Shown one piece after another: positions 1 to 9,845 of a DNA stretch of 64,000 bases; positions within the stretch are counted from its first letter, which is position 1; each line of letters starts with the position of its first letter. The notes below the pieces were generated by a model, which saw only the letters and a list, made by a program, of their open reading frames with translations, did not search any database and was not told the DNA's origin. Position numbers and translations under genes: made by a program. The stretch is taken from the NCBI GenBank assembly GCA_001630475.1, contig KV419414.1, forward strand, positions 25,323 to 89,322, written 5' to 3'. Source of the DNA: Sistotremastrum niveocremeum HHB9708 (Eukaryota; Basidiomycota; Agaricomycetes; Sistotremastrales; Sistotremastraceae).

Positions 1-1430
1 TACATCATTGCCGAATCGAGATGACGGCGGACTCGGCGATGCTGCGAAGGTCGAGCCATTTTCCGCTAAAGTTCCCCGCGGTGATCAGCTCGTACAGCTC
101 TCGAAAGGCGTTCACTACAGCAACCTTGAAAGCCCACCATAGTCGTGGAACAGTATACTCCCCAAAGGGTACAAGACCGACTCGCTTATTCGTGGTTTAT
201 CGTGAAACCGACATGCAATGTAGCGCTGGATTGACATCGCACGCTCTCCCCAATGGCTCTCATGTTTCCACCTATTTTTGAGCACGCAAGGTTCAGATCT
301 CCGGAAAGGGGTAGATCGGCTCCACTGTCTTAGGCTCCATAGTATCATGATGACATGCTCCCTCAGCGTGAGATATGGATCTCAATCTCGTGCGTTTGAG
401 TTTCGTTCACCTCAATACTTTCGTGAAGGGGATGCAATTGAGAATTTCATATTCTTGAAACCCTAATTGTCTTAGTAGGCCTGGTTTCCTGAAAGTACGA
501 AGCATTTGACAAATAGTCCTGAATTCGGATTCTGCGAACATGCTGAGTAAATGACTCAGCTGAGGCATTAGGAAACCGTTATCCAATGGGGAGATCAAGT
601 AATCGTATCTCTTTTGACTTACAGAACTTGTCTTCGGTCATGTAGGATATGTGAGTTCTTTTCCATTATATCCCGGGCTAATAAACTCGATAAACTCGAT
701 TTTCACAGACGGCACTTCAATTGGCTTCAAGTCAGGGATACGATTAGAGGCGTCTAAACTCCTCCGATGAGTTTGAATCTGTGGGTGGTGAAACGATTAC
801 ATGGAAGCTATCATACAACAAGGCAACAGTATCATTGATAAATGTTATGGTAGACGCCGAAAGCTGTCAAAGGTCATATAATATTATTATACCCTTTTCT
901 TTCATCTGGAACGATACGGAAGCACAAGGTAATCCATTCCAATAGTTCCACGCTTTTAACACTTTCGTATCTATCCTGGCGCAATAATTCCGGAAACTCG
1001 TGATCAAAAGCACAGAATCGAGATATCAATGGCATCCGAATGGATGAGAAGCTGTACGGGTTTCGGCGAGCGTGTATATGGGCTGATATTAACTCTCTTT
1101 CTGTTATCTAAATCCGACATGATCAGTGGCTTTGACTTCGTGGATTCGCGTTTCGTGGACGATGACTCGCTTATCTTTTAACAAACTGGGTATTCTCGAC
1201 AGGAGTCCTCTTCCCACATCTTCAGGACATGTTCCCGATTCCTTCCGAGAGCTTCAGCTCTCTGAAAGCGCTGCTATCCAGTGACTAGGACAAGGTGAAG
1301 AAGACGGGCGCTAAAGTTCAAGATGCTTCCGACATTCTCCTCTCCTGATTGGCCGGTCTTGTTGTCTAGCAATCGAACGTCGGGCCAGTCTTTAGCTGCA
1401 CTGAGGACCAGTTAATCTAGTAAATGACAC
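1..1430. other. No supported gene
   Basis: I see no complete gene here. The minus strand has an open stretch at 407-598 whose translation (SHLLSMF, RKPGLLRQLGF) looks like the leucine-rich tail of an F-box/LRR-type protein. No start, splice partner or domain can be tied to it, so it may be a gene relic. The remaining 800 bases show nothing I can support. Confidence 0.4.
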
Positions 1431-1449
1431 GAAATCCCACTCGTCGAGG

Positions 1450-1456
1450 TATAAAA
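1450..1456 (+). promoter_or_regulatory. TATA box of the small secreted protein gene
   Basis: TATAAAA lies 77 nt before the ATG at 1533, the usual fungal distance for a core promoter. No other gene begins nearby, so it most likely drives the Cys-rich protein at 1533-1817. Confidence 0.6.
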
Positions 1457-1532
1457 CCCATCACCACAAACGACAAACCTCATCGAGTTCACTCGTTCTA
1501 CAAGTCCAAGCAGCCTTTCGAATCTCCAAACA

Positions 1533-1817
1533 ATGTCTCGTTTCTACGTATTCGCTCTCGCAACTTTCTTCATCGCCTCCATCGTCACGCATGGAGCCTC
1601 CGCCAATCCGAACCCAATGAAAGGGATCGTGGCTAGGGTACGGATGTCATTTTCGTGGTTCATTTGCGTTCGCTAATGTATATAATATTTCTGATTCCAG
1701 ACTCCTTGTGGCGGTCCGGGAGAACCTTCTTGTGACTGGTGCATGATGGATCCCGACGAAATGTGCTGCCCCGGGTGGTGTGTCACCAACCCAGATGCGG
1801 CGTGCTGCCAAGATTAA
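1533..1817 (+). CDS. Small secreted cysteine-rich protein
   Basis: Two exons, 1533-1637 and 1701-1817, separated by a 63-nt intron (donor GTACGG, acceptor TTCCAG), give 73 residues. The N-terminus is a clear signal peptide: a hydrophobic core (FALATFFIASIV) ending near HGASA. The mature part of roughly 45 residues holds eight cysteines, including two CC pairs, in the order C-x6-C-x2-C-x7-CC-x3-C-x7-CC, and is rich in Pro, Asp and Gly. Such proteins are exported and disulfide-stabilised. They include effectors, antimicrobial peptides and cell-wall-associated factors, but the sequence does not say which. I do not recognise the family. The start is the first ATG giving a signal peptide and follows a TATA box at 1450. 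Both exons are in frame without adjustment, so the model is solid; the function is unknown. Confidence 0.8.
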
Positions 1818-2317
1818 TGAACTCTCTCATACCGAGAGTTCGCATTCGTCGATCTATGGTACATGTACGTCTCTTCATGCTATGTTTTGATCAACTTCAT
1901 CAACTGATTGGTCTGGGGTCAATTCTAGGAATATACTGGCCGCGGTTCTCGTATCGGAAAGCGTTGATGATATGTCATATGCTTTATGTTGCTTCCGGAA
2001 AGTGAATCCTTTCACTTTCCAATTATGTTTCCCTCTATGTCCCTATGTTTGTACCGTCGGACTGTGTCGTTAACAATGTTGTTTACTAAGATTCGGTGTG
2101 ATCGACACTCTCAAGACGTTCTTTAATGCGGATCCACACAACGTAATTGAAATTCGAAACAATAGACCGATCGATACCCAAACAGAAAGTATAAGTAGTA
2201 GACGCAGCATTCGATCACCTGAATACGCGAAAAATGCGAGGAATAATATCTTTTTCCATAGATAATAATGAGCCGTACGGAGTGATCACGGACGGAACTG
2301 AACGGCAACTAAGGCTG

Positions 2318-2632
2318 CTACGAGAGAATAACCATAATCGGTTCAACAAGGCCTATAGCTAGTCGTGACGCATTGCTCTGACAGCTGAGCCGCCGTGCAT
2401 TCCTGATGATATATAACTGGAAACATAGAGCATCAAAGACAAACCCGAGATCGGAACGATGAAACGAAAGCATACCATTCCCCGGGCATTCACATATAAT
2501 CTCGATGACCTATCCACCATCAATAAAAGACCCGCTCATAAAAACAAAACAACGTACCTGACAGCGAGGCGCAGCCCTAACAACAACAACAAAACACGAA
2601 GAAATCAAAGCAAGTGCAACAGCGAACTTCAT
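2318..2632 (-). CDS. Possible second small secreted protein
   Basis: The minus strand has an ATG at 2632 opening a textbook signal peptide (KFAVALALISSCFVVVV, cleavage near RAAP). A GTACGTT donor follows at 2557. A TATA box (2683-2688) lies about 50 nt upstream. Joining exon 2558-2632 to 2318-2509 across a 48-nt intron ending GGATAG keeps the frame and gives 88 residues. The second exon is neither strongly Cys-rich nor compositionally convincing, and another acceptor may be used. The first exon and promoter are therefore better supported than the rest. It has no recognised family. Confidence 0.4.
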
Positions 2633-2931
2633 CCTAATGACCGTCGAAAAGACAAACTGCCATCCCCCCACAGACAGTCATTCTTATAGAGAATCCACGC
2701 CGAACAGAGCCGATTATCCTCAGCGCCGAAGATGGAGAATAAGAGAGGGGTCAATAAACAGGTGCCTGCCACCTGACGCTACATCCCATCGCACGCCGTC
2801 AAACTATCCGTTTCACGTCCATCCTCGGGCGCGAGAAGTTCGTCTCGCTATTATAGTGAGAACCTTCAAGCGCGGTAAATATATCAACACAACACCGATC
2901 AAATGCAAACGAACCTCATCCCTGCATCCCT

Positions 2932-4390
2932 TTAGTTATTGAGCGTCGTCCGGTGATACTCCGTCATCACAATGAAGCATCCAGGGCCATAGAAGTAGAC
3001 GCCGAAAGTAATAGAAGTGCCTGGCGGTGCCTGACGACAGATCTCCAAATTCGGCAAGTCGAAATCAGGGAGTTCGGAGTAGAGCGGTCTTGGCGTATAC
3101 ATAATTCGATCAAGCGAGTCAGGTGAAAAGCATCGGAAGCAACGTGTCCGGTAGGACTAGACACTCGTCGACTCTGACCGCATGGACGGTCATCTATTGG
3201 CTGTCGTCGTGGAATTGACGAGAGGAACAGACAAGAGGTGTACCTCGATGGAATGCTCTGAAAGCCGAAGATGCCGAAGATGAGAGTCTAGAGACCAATG
3301 TCACAGCGGCGGACGCGAAGAACACAAGACAGATGCGGAATCATCACAGCGCGTTTCGTCCGCGACGGACAAAAATCAGAAAGAACTTCTCGCACACGAT
3401 CATATTTCCTCCGATTCAGTTAAGCATTAGAGGAAGATCGAGCATAATAAGGATGTGCCATCTTTTCGGTCGAAAAGAGTGAAGGTATTGTGATAGGGCA
3501 GACAGGCGTGGCCCATCGAGAGAGAGAGAACAGTCGGCTTTGAAACGCACATATTGACAGGATGGATAATCAATACTGAAGGCTACGACCGTCAAATAAG
3601 CAACATAAGTCTCGTAGACAGGGTATGATGAAGTACCTCGTAGAAGGCACTTTGGACGAAGCAACGCCGGCGAAGCCATATTCTCGATGAACCCAGAGTG
3701 ATATTTATCGCCAAAAGCGCAGTGATGATTAGACCTGCGATACAGAATAGCGCTCTTCCAAACGAAAAGGATAGAGAAATCGTCAGAGCAGACATGCGAG
3801 GCCGAACGAAGATTGACATGCAGATGGGCGCTGTATAAAGTCTGTTTTATTGAGACCCTCGTATCGACAGAATGAGCAACATCGATGCTACAACCGTCGA
3901 ATAAGCGAAATGTCGCTCTCAGGCAAGGTATGAAATCGTACCTCCCATAGACACCTTGGTCAAAGCAACGCCGGCTCGGTCAATTGCTAGATAAATCCAG
4001 CCCCATATCGTAATGAGATTCGCCTTTATAGTGGTCTCGAAATGCCGACAAGACAGCCTGAGCCTTTCCGACATGCGAAATCTTTTCAAGCATGTGCCGC
4101 AGTCCGTAATCCAGTCGCAGACCACTTGCGTAGCCGGATATCTGAGCGCAGAACACCGCAGTACTTTCCCTAGAATTCCCAGAGGACCTGAGAGACACGA
4201 GCGCCGGCCTGAGACCTAGTTGAAGAAATCCCGCTGGACAATATGGGAGCAACCAAGAAAAGGCATGAATAAGCGCCCGAACCGTCGGCGATGTCGGTTT
4301 CTGAAACAGAAATTGTTTCCCACACCCTCCCTGTCAAAGCAAATGAGAGCGCAAGGGAGAGGATACGAACTCGAGGACTCGATATCAAGA
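2932..4390 (-). CDS. Unresolved multi-exon coding region, possibly decayed
   Basis: Reading the minus strand, several stretches look coding but I could not join them into one frame. The clearest is a 3-prime exon ending at the stop at 2932, with Pro/Asp-rich text (PRPLYSELPDF, GVYFYGPGCFIVMTEYH). Upstream are a hydrophobic segment near 3700-3800 (GRALFCIAGLIITALLA) and another near 3980-4020 (ITIWGWIYLAIDRAGVAL). These suggest a membrane protein. Introns of 54 nt are visible at 3583-3636 and 3888-3941, and the exon-intron unit around them is duplicated (see the repeat entry). Frames do not connect cleanly, so this may be a pseudogene or a gene whose splicing I cannot solve. No family is recognised. 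Confidence 0.3.
3575..4000 (-). repeat. Two diverged tandem copies of an exon-intron unit
   Basis: The block at about 3580-3690 recurs at about 3885-3995, spaced near 305 bp. Each copy holds an exon end containing GCCGGCGTTGCTT, then a 54-nt intron starting GTAC and ending GT(C/T)GTAG with GCTTATT(T/C)GACGG near its 3-prime end. The match spans both exon and intron, so it reflects duplication of genomic DNA rather than convergence of protein sequence. Confidence 0.55.
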
Positions 4391-4574
4391 CATAGATACG
4401 AGTTAAAGGTAACGTTATAGATCTTCTTCAAAAAATACGAACATATGATCATTGGACAAAGAACAGAGGGCGAAATTTGAGAACACTGGTGATGAGATCG
4501 ATAAGATAATCGAGTCTTAAATCAAAGTTCCAAGACTATAACGAACATCCAACCATCATCGTCTCAATTAAATA

Positions 4575-5118
4575 GCTACAAAGAACGATTTTGGACGTCC
4601 CATCGATTGGAAAGAACGAGAAAGAAACCGAGAATCAAGTTCAATCAACGTTCTGGATGAATTCCGTACTAAAGACCACATCGCTATGAGAGTTATCACG
4701 TCAAGTAACCAAATCCCAAGAAGAACTTCCCAGGGATCTGGACTACACGTGCATCCACTTTTTAGAACGCGCCATCACCCACCCCAGCATCACCGACAGA
4801 GACATGGGAGAACAAAGCAGAGCCGCGAGTCATTACATAAGCAACGCCCTGCGCAAGATCGTCGGGCAAACTCACACAACATGGCTGGAAGCAACGGAGG
4901 CCCTTCACTTCCGAGGGTTACCCCTTGCTACAGCCCCTGGAAGGTGAATTGGATCGACCGAGATCGACGTCTAGACTCGACTTGCATCAGGCACAGCACA
5001 CCGGTCTTTACTCGACGCGGACTCGATCGTCGTATCAGGAGAGGGAAAGGGAAAGGACACGAGACGAGACGATATCTCATGTGCGATGGAGGAAAGGAAA
5101 GGAGAAGAAATAGGTGAT
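4575..5118 (+). pseudogene. Broken coding region, unrecognised
   Basis: From about 4575 an exon-like frame starts after an AATAG acceptor and reads through WKERERNRES and VLDEFRTKDHIAM. It needs a one-base shift at about 4688 to continue into the strongest part (ELPRDLDYTCIHFLERA, SNALRKIVGQTHTTWLEA), which ends at a good GTGAAT donor near 4943. A further frame (AHRSLLDADSIVV, DDISCAMEERKGEE) follows to about 5150 but cannot be joined in phase. Composition is clearly protein-like, mixing acidic and helical segments. The frame breaks suggest a decaying gene, although an unrecognised intron remains possible. I cannot assign a family. Confidence 0.35.
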
Positions 5119-5287
5119 AGATTATCAATGTTCCTAAAGAGAGAACAGCGATGAAGGGATAGTATTCCGATAGCCATTAACGTGAACGTGAGCATGAACA
5201 TGAAAGTGAGACAAAGTGTTCGATAAGCAAAAAGGCTCATGTCCATGACCCGAATGGAGGCCTTTTCGTCTCGATAAGATCGGTAAC

Positions 5288-5980
5288 TTAAAGAGTGAAC
5301 ACGCCTCCAACAACAGCACCCAAGAAACCGACGCCCAACGCGATGACCTTGGTATCCATTCCGCCGAACGCGACGAACGCGCCGAGAGCAGCGCTCGAGC
5401 TGGTAGCAGCAGCGGCAGAGCTCGAAGTGGAGCTGGCGGAGGAGGAAGTAGATCCGGTGGAACTGGTGGCGGGAGAAGTGGACGAAGGGGTCGACGAAGC
5501 CGAAGAAGAGGTAGTTGACTCAGTCGTCGACGTGGTGGAAGTCGAAGACTCGGAGGAACTGGAGGATGCGGTCGAGTGAGACGCAGCGGAGGACGAGCTG
5601 TTCGAGGAGGTTCCTATCAAGTGATAGCTAATGAGTAAACGATCGAGAGGAGATATAGCACGATAACGAACCACCGCAGATAGTCTGCTGGAGAGTCTCA
5701 GCAGTCTGAACGTCCGCCTGGGTACAGTCGCTGACAAGGCAAGACAGAGCAGCCTGCTGGAACGCAGTAGACGAGCACACGCAAGAAACATTCGTGCTAT
5801 CAAATTCAAAGACGCGTCAGAAAACCATCCAAGACACCACCAACGAACGACCTACAAGCTCACGCAACCAGTAACCGAAGCAGCAGTCTGCGTGCAATTC
5901 TGGATACACGCATCAGGCAACGCCTGTCCATTGACAAACGACGCGAGGAGGGCAACAACAGCGAAAGGCGTGAACAACAT
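5288..5980 (-). CDS. CFEM-domain GPI-anchored cell-surface protein
   Basis: Three exons (5856-5980, 5672-5796, 5288-5613), with introns of 59 and 58 nt (donors GTAGGT and GTTCGT, both acceptors TTGATAG), give 191 residues. The order is a signal peptide (FAVVALLASFVNGQA), an eight-cysteine CFEM module (ACIQNC, TGC, SCVC, SCLVSDC, IC), about 80 residues of nearly pure Ser/Thr/Ala, and a hydrophobic tail of GPI-signal type. CFEM proteins sit in the fungal wall or membrane, and some bind haem or act at host interfaces. The residue three before the CxC motif, usually the haem-ligand Asp, is Asn here, so haem binding is doubtful. The GTAGGT donor was chosen because it keeps the CFEM spacing in frame; the more obvious GTGAGC donor does not. 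A TATA box lies at 6036-6042. Confidence 0.85.
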
Positions 5981-6035
5981 TTTCGTTATCTTTTCGTGAG
6001 GGCGACGACGCGGTCTGGAAACGAGGGAATGAACG

Positions 6036-6042
6036 CTTTATA
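6036..6042 (-). promoter_or_regulatory. TATA box of the CFEM gene
   Basis: TATAAAG on the minus strand, 56 nt upstream of the CFEM start at 5980. Confidence 0.6.
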
Positions 6043-6200
6043 CCTCGTTCCACTTCGAAGCATGCATTTCAAACTCCGAGAAGGTCAGAAATTCGGCATG
6101 GAAAATAGCCAGCCTCTCGGGTCGGCCGACTCCTATCGCCGACTCGGAACCTGCTTGCACGAGTTCTCGCCCCTGGCCAACGACTTGCCAGCTGGTCGTC

Positions 6201-6760
6201 CTATTCCACACCAGTGATAAGTTTCTCAGCGTTCACTGTCTCATCCATAGCAGTGGCCACCTCCTCTGCTATATCTGTCTTCGTGAATGGCCTGGCTTGC
6301 TCCCCGATTTCTTCACCGATTTCAAAGTTCCTGCGGGTATCGAATTTTTGAGACAACACCAGGATCTCGATTTGAGAAACATCTCAACAATTCGGGATAA
6401 TACTTATCCACATCCGGGAGAGTTTTCACTCCGTCGTACCTGATGCACTCTGGACCCCGCCCCCATCACAAAAACGTTTGCCTGCTCGATCTCATCTTCA
6501 AAGGAGTGCATGGAACGATATTAATAGCCATCGCCATTTCGATTGTCCCTTACACCTATCTCGTTAAAAATCCGTTTGGGAAAGGAACGCGGTACCATCT
6601 CTCCCGTCCACGAAAGCAACTCGAATTCCTATACCCATACTTTCAGCTGTCAGATCCAGGCCACGTCACTCCAAGTTCACTCCAAAACCAACACCTTTGA
6701 AAATTCAGTAATTTCGATGTCGATTCCCTGTATCCCTAGACTCTCCAGAATAAATTCAAT
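6201..6760 (-). CDS. Unresolved coding-like region
   Basis: The minus strand contains protein-like text that ends at a TAG at 6201: FEIGEEIGEQARPFTKTD followed by AEEVATAMDETVNAEKL. Further upstream are DVDKYYPELLRCFSNRD (about 6330-6430) and SSCFRGRERWYRVPFPNGF (about 6590-6640). The pieces lie in different frames, with at least one in-frame stop and one unexplained shift. It is either a decayed gene or one with introns I cannot place. It lies just 3-prime of the small gene split by the retrotransposon. No family is recognised. Confidence 0.3.
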
Positions 6761-6768
6761 CATCGTAT

Positions 6769-7067
6769 CACAGCGCCAAAACCCAGATCAAATATTCTTT
6801 TCCTTAGCAGACTGATCTCCCTCTCCAACTCTCTAATCTCATCACTCAACTCCTCAATCTGTCTCGGCCCACTCCTACATCACCCAACCACCCATAACGA
6901 AGTTCCATCAGCCATGCGATTCGACGATGATGCGAAATCGTGCTTACCGGAGCATTTCTGCAGCTTTGAAATATACATCTGCCTCGACGTCCGGCGGGAG
7001 ATTATTCGTCAACAGCTGTTCAAGCAGACCGTTCACGAGGGTCGGATTAGCGATGTCGAATGAACTC
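6769..7067 (-). pseudogene. 3-prime part of a small gene split by the retrotransposon
   Basis: This half holds the end of exon 2 (6948-7067) and exon 3 (6769-6874), separated by a 73-nt intron (donor GTAAGC, acceptor GATGTAG). Text such as GLLEQLLTNNLPPDVEAD leads into a charged heptad-like tail (IEELSDEIRELEREISLL), a likely coiled coil, and then a stop at 6769. The exon is cut at 7071/7072 by the LTR. Joined in silico to its 5-prime half at 17998-18140, the three exons total exactly 312 nt (103 residues), with splice phases 0 and 2 both consistent. Before the insertion this was therefore an intact gene. I do not recognise the family; a helical or dimerising protein is the most that can be said. 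Confidence 0.6.
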
Positions 7068-7071
7068 CTAT
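7068..7071. repeat. Target-site duplication, left copy (CTAT)
   Basis: CTAT lies directly before the left LTR and again at 17998-18001 directly after the right LTR. Removing one copy plus the element restores the reading frame of the interrupted host gene, which confirms it as the target duplication. Confidence 0.9.
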
Positions 7072-7731
7072 TGTAGAGTCCCCAGAATAAATTTCGTTTT
7101 ATCTTTTCTTTTTCTATTTATTTCTGCTTATCATTTCGACTTCAGACCATTATCAAGACCCCGTAGATATTTATTTTCGGCTTTCTATTTATTTTCCTGA
7201 CTCATAGAGCGAGCTTGCGCGTCGAACAGCCACTTCCGAAGACGCGTAAGCGCCCGCAGCCTCTTTCGTCGTAAGCCTTGTTTCTCATTGGTTTCTTATT
7301 TATTTCTCTTCATTTTTCGACTGTGCCGTAGTTACTGCGTTCAACTGTGCATTCCGAGACTCCCAGTATTTATAGAGCCGCCATTTGTACTAGATAAAAA
7401 AGCTTTAGAGAGAATACAAGACGTGCTCTCAAAGACAGAAAGTGTGATCTATTAAGCCAGAGTGCTTCTTGGATTACAATCTTACGACTATTAGTATCAT
7501 TTACGACCTCCAGCACCGTAGCCCAACACCTCCTCCTTCGATTCCGACTCCCTCTTACCTTTCGACCTCGCTTCCGAACTCCGATCCGAATCTCAACGTG
7601 ATCACGTTCATTTCGTGAACTCGTTGCACTTTCACTTCCTCGACCTCTCAGTCTCTCGTTTACGTTCCCTCAAGCGTATATTAGTCTTTGCAACTGCTAT
7701 CTACGGCCATTAGTAAGTTGTGAACTCTATA
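7072..7731 (+). repeat. Left LTR of the Ty3/gypsy element
   Basis: 660 bp, matching the right LTR at all but one position seen by eye. The ends form an imperfect inverted repeat (TGTAGAG and CTCTATA) rather than a perfect TG-CA pair. A TATTTATAG near 7368-7376 is a plausible promoter. GTAAGT at 7713-7718 is a strong splice donor, well placed for making a spliced subgenomic RNA from the leader. Confidence 0.95.
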
Positions 7732-7733
7732 TC

Positions 7734-7745
7734 TGGTGACCGACG
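7734..7745 (+). promoter_or_regulatory. Primer-binding-site candidate
   Basis: TGGTGACCGACG begins two bases after the left LTR, where the tRNA primer site of an LTR element belongs; TGG is the complement of the tRNA CCA end. The priming tRNA cannot be named by eye. Confidence 0.55.
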
Positions 7746-8243
7746 TAGGGGCAAGGCAAACAAACAAACACGGTTTGAATTACCTGCCTCACTTGACTGT
7801 CACGCTCGGGACGAACCCACCACCTCCTACCCTCAGTAACACACTTCAGTACGGCTTCTTCAGCACCCAGAAGGAGTCTCATACCTCGCCGTCGCCTCAG
7901 TTGGCCCGAACTTCCGTACCTAGACCCTGACAACACCAGTTACGGTCGAGGTCAGCGCAGAACCAAGCAGAACCCCCCTCCACAGCAGCAGCCACCCCAG
8001 ACAGTTCCAGAAAGACCTAGCAACCCAGTTGGAAGACAGTTATCAAGAAGAAACTCGTCTCCAAATTTAGTCCAGCAAGTTTTTGGCAGAGAATCGCCAC
8101 TCACCGACGAAGAAGACCCACAGCAGAACGACCATCCCCCTTCCCCAGAACACGACAATCCTCCATCCCCTCCATCTCTTACACCGCCACACGTTTGGAA
8201 TCCCGACCCAGTCAGAGCAAGATTAGCAGCACTCGCATACCTC

Positions 8244-9845
8244 ATGTCTCAACAAGGAAACAACGCAGGAGGTTCCGGATCAGGTTCTGGATCTGGTAAC
8301 TCCAACCCCCCTCCCGTTCAGATCATCATGCCCGCCGCTTCAATGCCAGTTCAACGTACAAAAGGTGCTCCTAAGTTCGTTGGCTCACCTGAAGACATTC
8401 AAGACTTTCTTGATGAGTTCGAAACTCATGCTCGGAAAGCCAAGCTCGATGAGACTTTAATGACTCAGAGTGTTGGTAAGTACGCTGACCGGAAATCGAA
8501 AGGTTTATGGGAACAATTACCTGGTTACAATGGTGCCTCTTGGCAAGCGTTTCGTAATCAGATTCTTGCCCTGTATCCACAAGTAGATGAATCTAAGAAG
8601 TTTTCTTCTGGAGATTTGGTCAGACTCGTCAAGAAATATCACAAGAAGGACATGAAGAGCTTAGCCGCATTTTCGAAGTACGACAGGAAATTCAACCGTA
8701 TCGCTTTATGGTTGAAATCCAGAAGAACTATGGCAGACTCTGAGATCAATCGTCATTATGCAGAAGGATTCCCATCCAAGACTTACCGGAAGGTTCAAGA
8801 CCGCCTTCAAATATCCTCCCCCAATCACGATCCCCTTGACGATTATTCCTACCCAGAAATCAGAGCCGCTGCCATATGGGTTTTCAAGAGTCGCAAAGCC
8901 AAGCACTACACCTCCGATTCTGATTCTTCAGACTCTGACTCCTCCTCCGATGAAGATTCTGATTCAGAATCGTCTGACGATGAGACATCAAAGAAGAAGA
9001 AGAAAAAGGAAAAGAAGACCCATACCAAGGAAATCACTGTCAAGACCGAACCGGACGCATCCAATACTAGACTTTTCCGTGAGTTAGTATCCCAGATGCA
9101 GCAGCAACAGGACGTACAGAACAAAGAGCGAAAAGAGTTTGCCCAAACTTTGGCCGCCATCACAGCCAAGATTACATCATCAACTCCCAGGAACGTAAAT
9201 CCCAACTCTTTTAATCGCACTCCCCTTTTCCCCAACTCAAGTCCCAACGGTGATCCTAATCGTAACTCCAATTCGACTTGCTTATTCTGTGGACACACTG
9301 GACACGTCATCAAGAATTGTCTAACTGTCTCAGAATATATTAATTCGAACCGAGTCAAGCGAAACGCAGAAGGATACCTGGTCGCACCAAACGGAGATCC
9401 CATCCCTCGAGGAACTCAAGGTCAGCCAATGAAAGAAAGGTTAGATAAATATCTTTCTACAATGGCAACATTTTATGCAAACCTTGTTCCTTCAACTTCT
9501 TCGACTTCGCCAACGCCTTCTCAAACTCAGTCCGCTGGCGCATATATTCTTGAGGCTTTTCCCTTCACAGAAGACTCTGATGAGTCAGCAGCCTATGAGA
9601 ATGTGTTAGCAGGAATCAGAGCAGCAACAGACCAGAAGACAAGACCAACCGTACAGCCAGGACCTCGGGCAAAGGCGCCTGTTCCTAATCCGGCAATTCT
9701 TCCACGGCCTTCTCCGAACGAACCAAGAGTGGCAAACGAGCCAAGACCATCAGAGCAACAGACAAGGCAGCAGTACAAGAGCGCAGCAGAAGACAAAGCC
9801 AAGATCGAAGAAGTCATCCAGATGTTCATGAAAGGAAGACTTACG
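8244..9845 (+). CDS. gag: Gag part of the Ty3/gypsy polyprotein, truncated by an insertion
   Basis: The frame gives 534 Gag residues before the inserted element supplies a TAG. Order: Gly/Ser-rich start; retrotransposon capsid region about 40-200 (FLDEFETHA, WEQLPGY, YAEGFPSKT); a strongly acidic Ser/Asp run about 225-250; a Lys-rich patch; a coiled region rich in Gln; and a CCHC zinc knuckle (CLFCGHTGHVIKNC) at residues 346-359 for RNA packaging. The first in-frame ATG is 8244. The same frame stays open upstream to 7797 with Pro/Gln-rich text but no ATG, so a non-AUG start cannot be excluded. Before the insertion the last codons ran straight into pol. Confidence 0.9.

Noticed and set aside
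5295-5579. Plus-strand ORF rich in Glu/Val/Ala opposite the CFEM gene
   Set aside because: It is the antisense shadow of the Ser/Thr-rich exon. Similar shadows occur opposite paralogues B (35950-36138) and C (37494-37850).
5797-5862. GTGAGC donor after the third Cys of the CFEM module
   Set aside because: Splicing there puts exon 2 out of frame; GTAGGT seven bases later restores the CFEM cysteine spacing.
6200-6760. Treating this region as further exons of the split 103-residue gene
   Set aside because: That gene has a clean stop at 6769 and the downstream text needs unexplained frame changes.
7794-8243. Possible separate ORF upstream of gag
   Set aside because: The frame is the same as gag but lacks an ATG; more likely leader or a non-AUG extension than an independent gene.
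8906-9403. 165-codon minus-strand ORF inside gag
   Set aside because: Its Ser/Glu composition mirrors the acidic and Lys-rich stretches of Gag on the other strand; no start context or domain.
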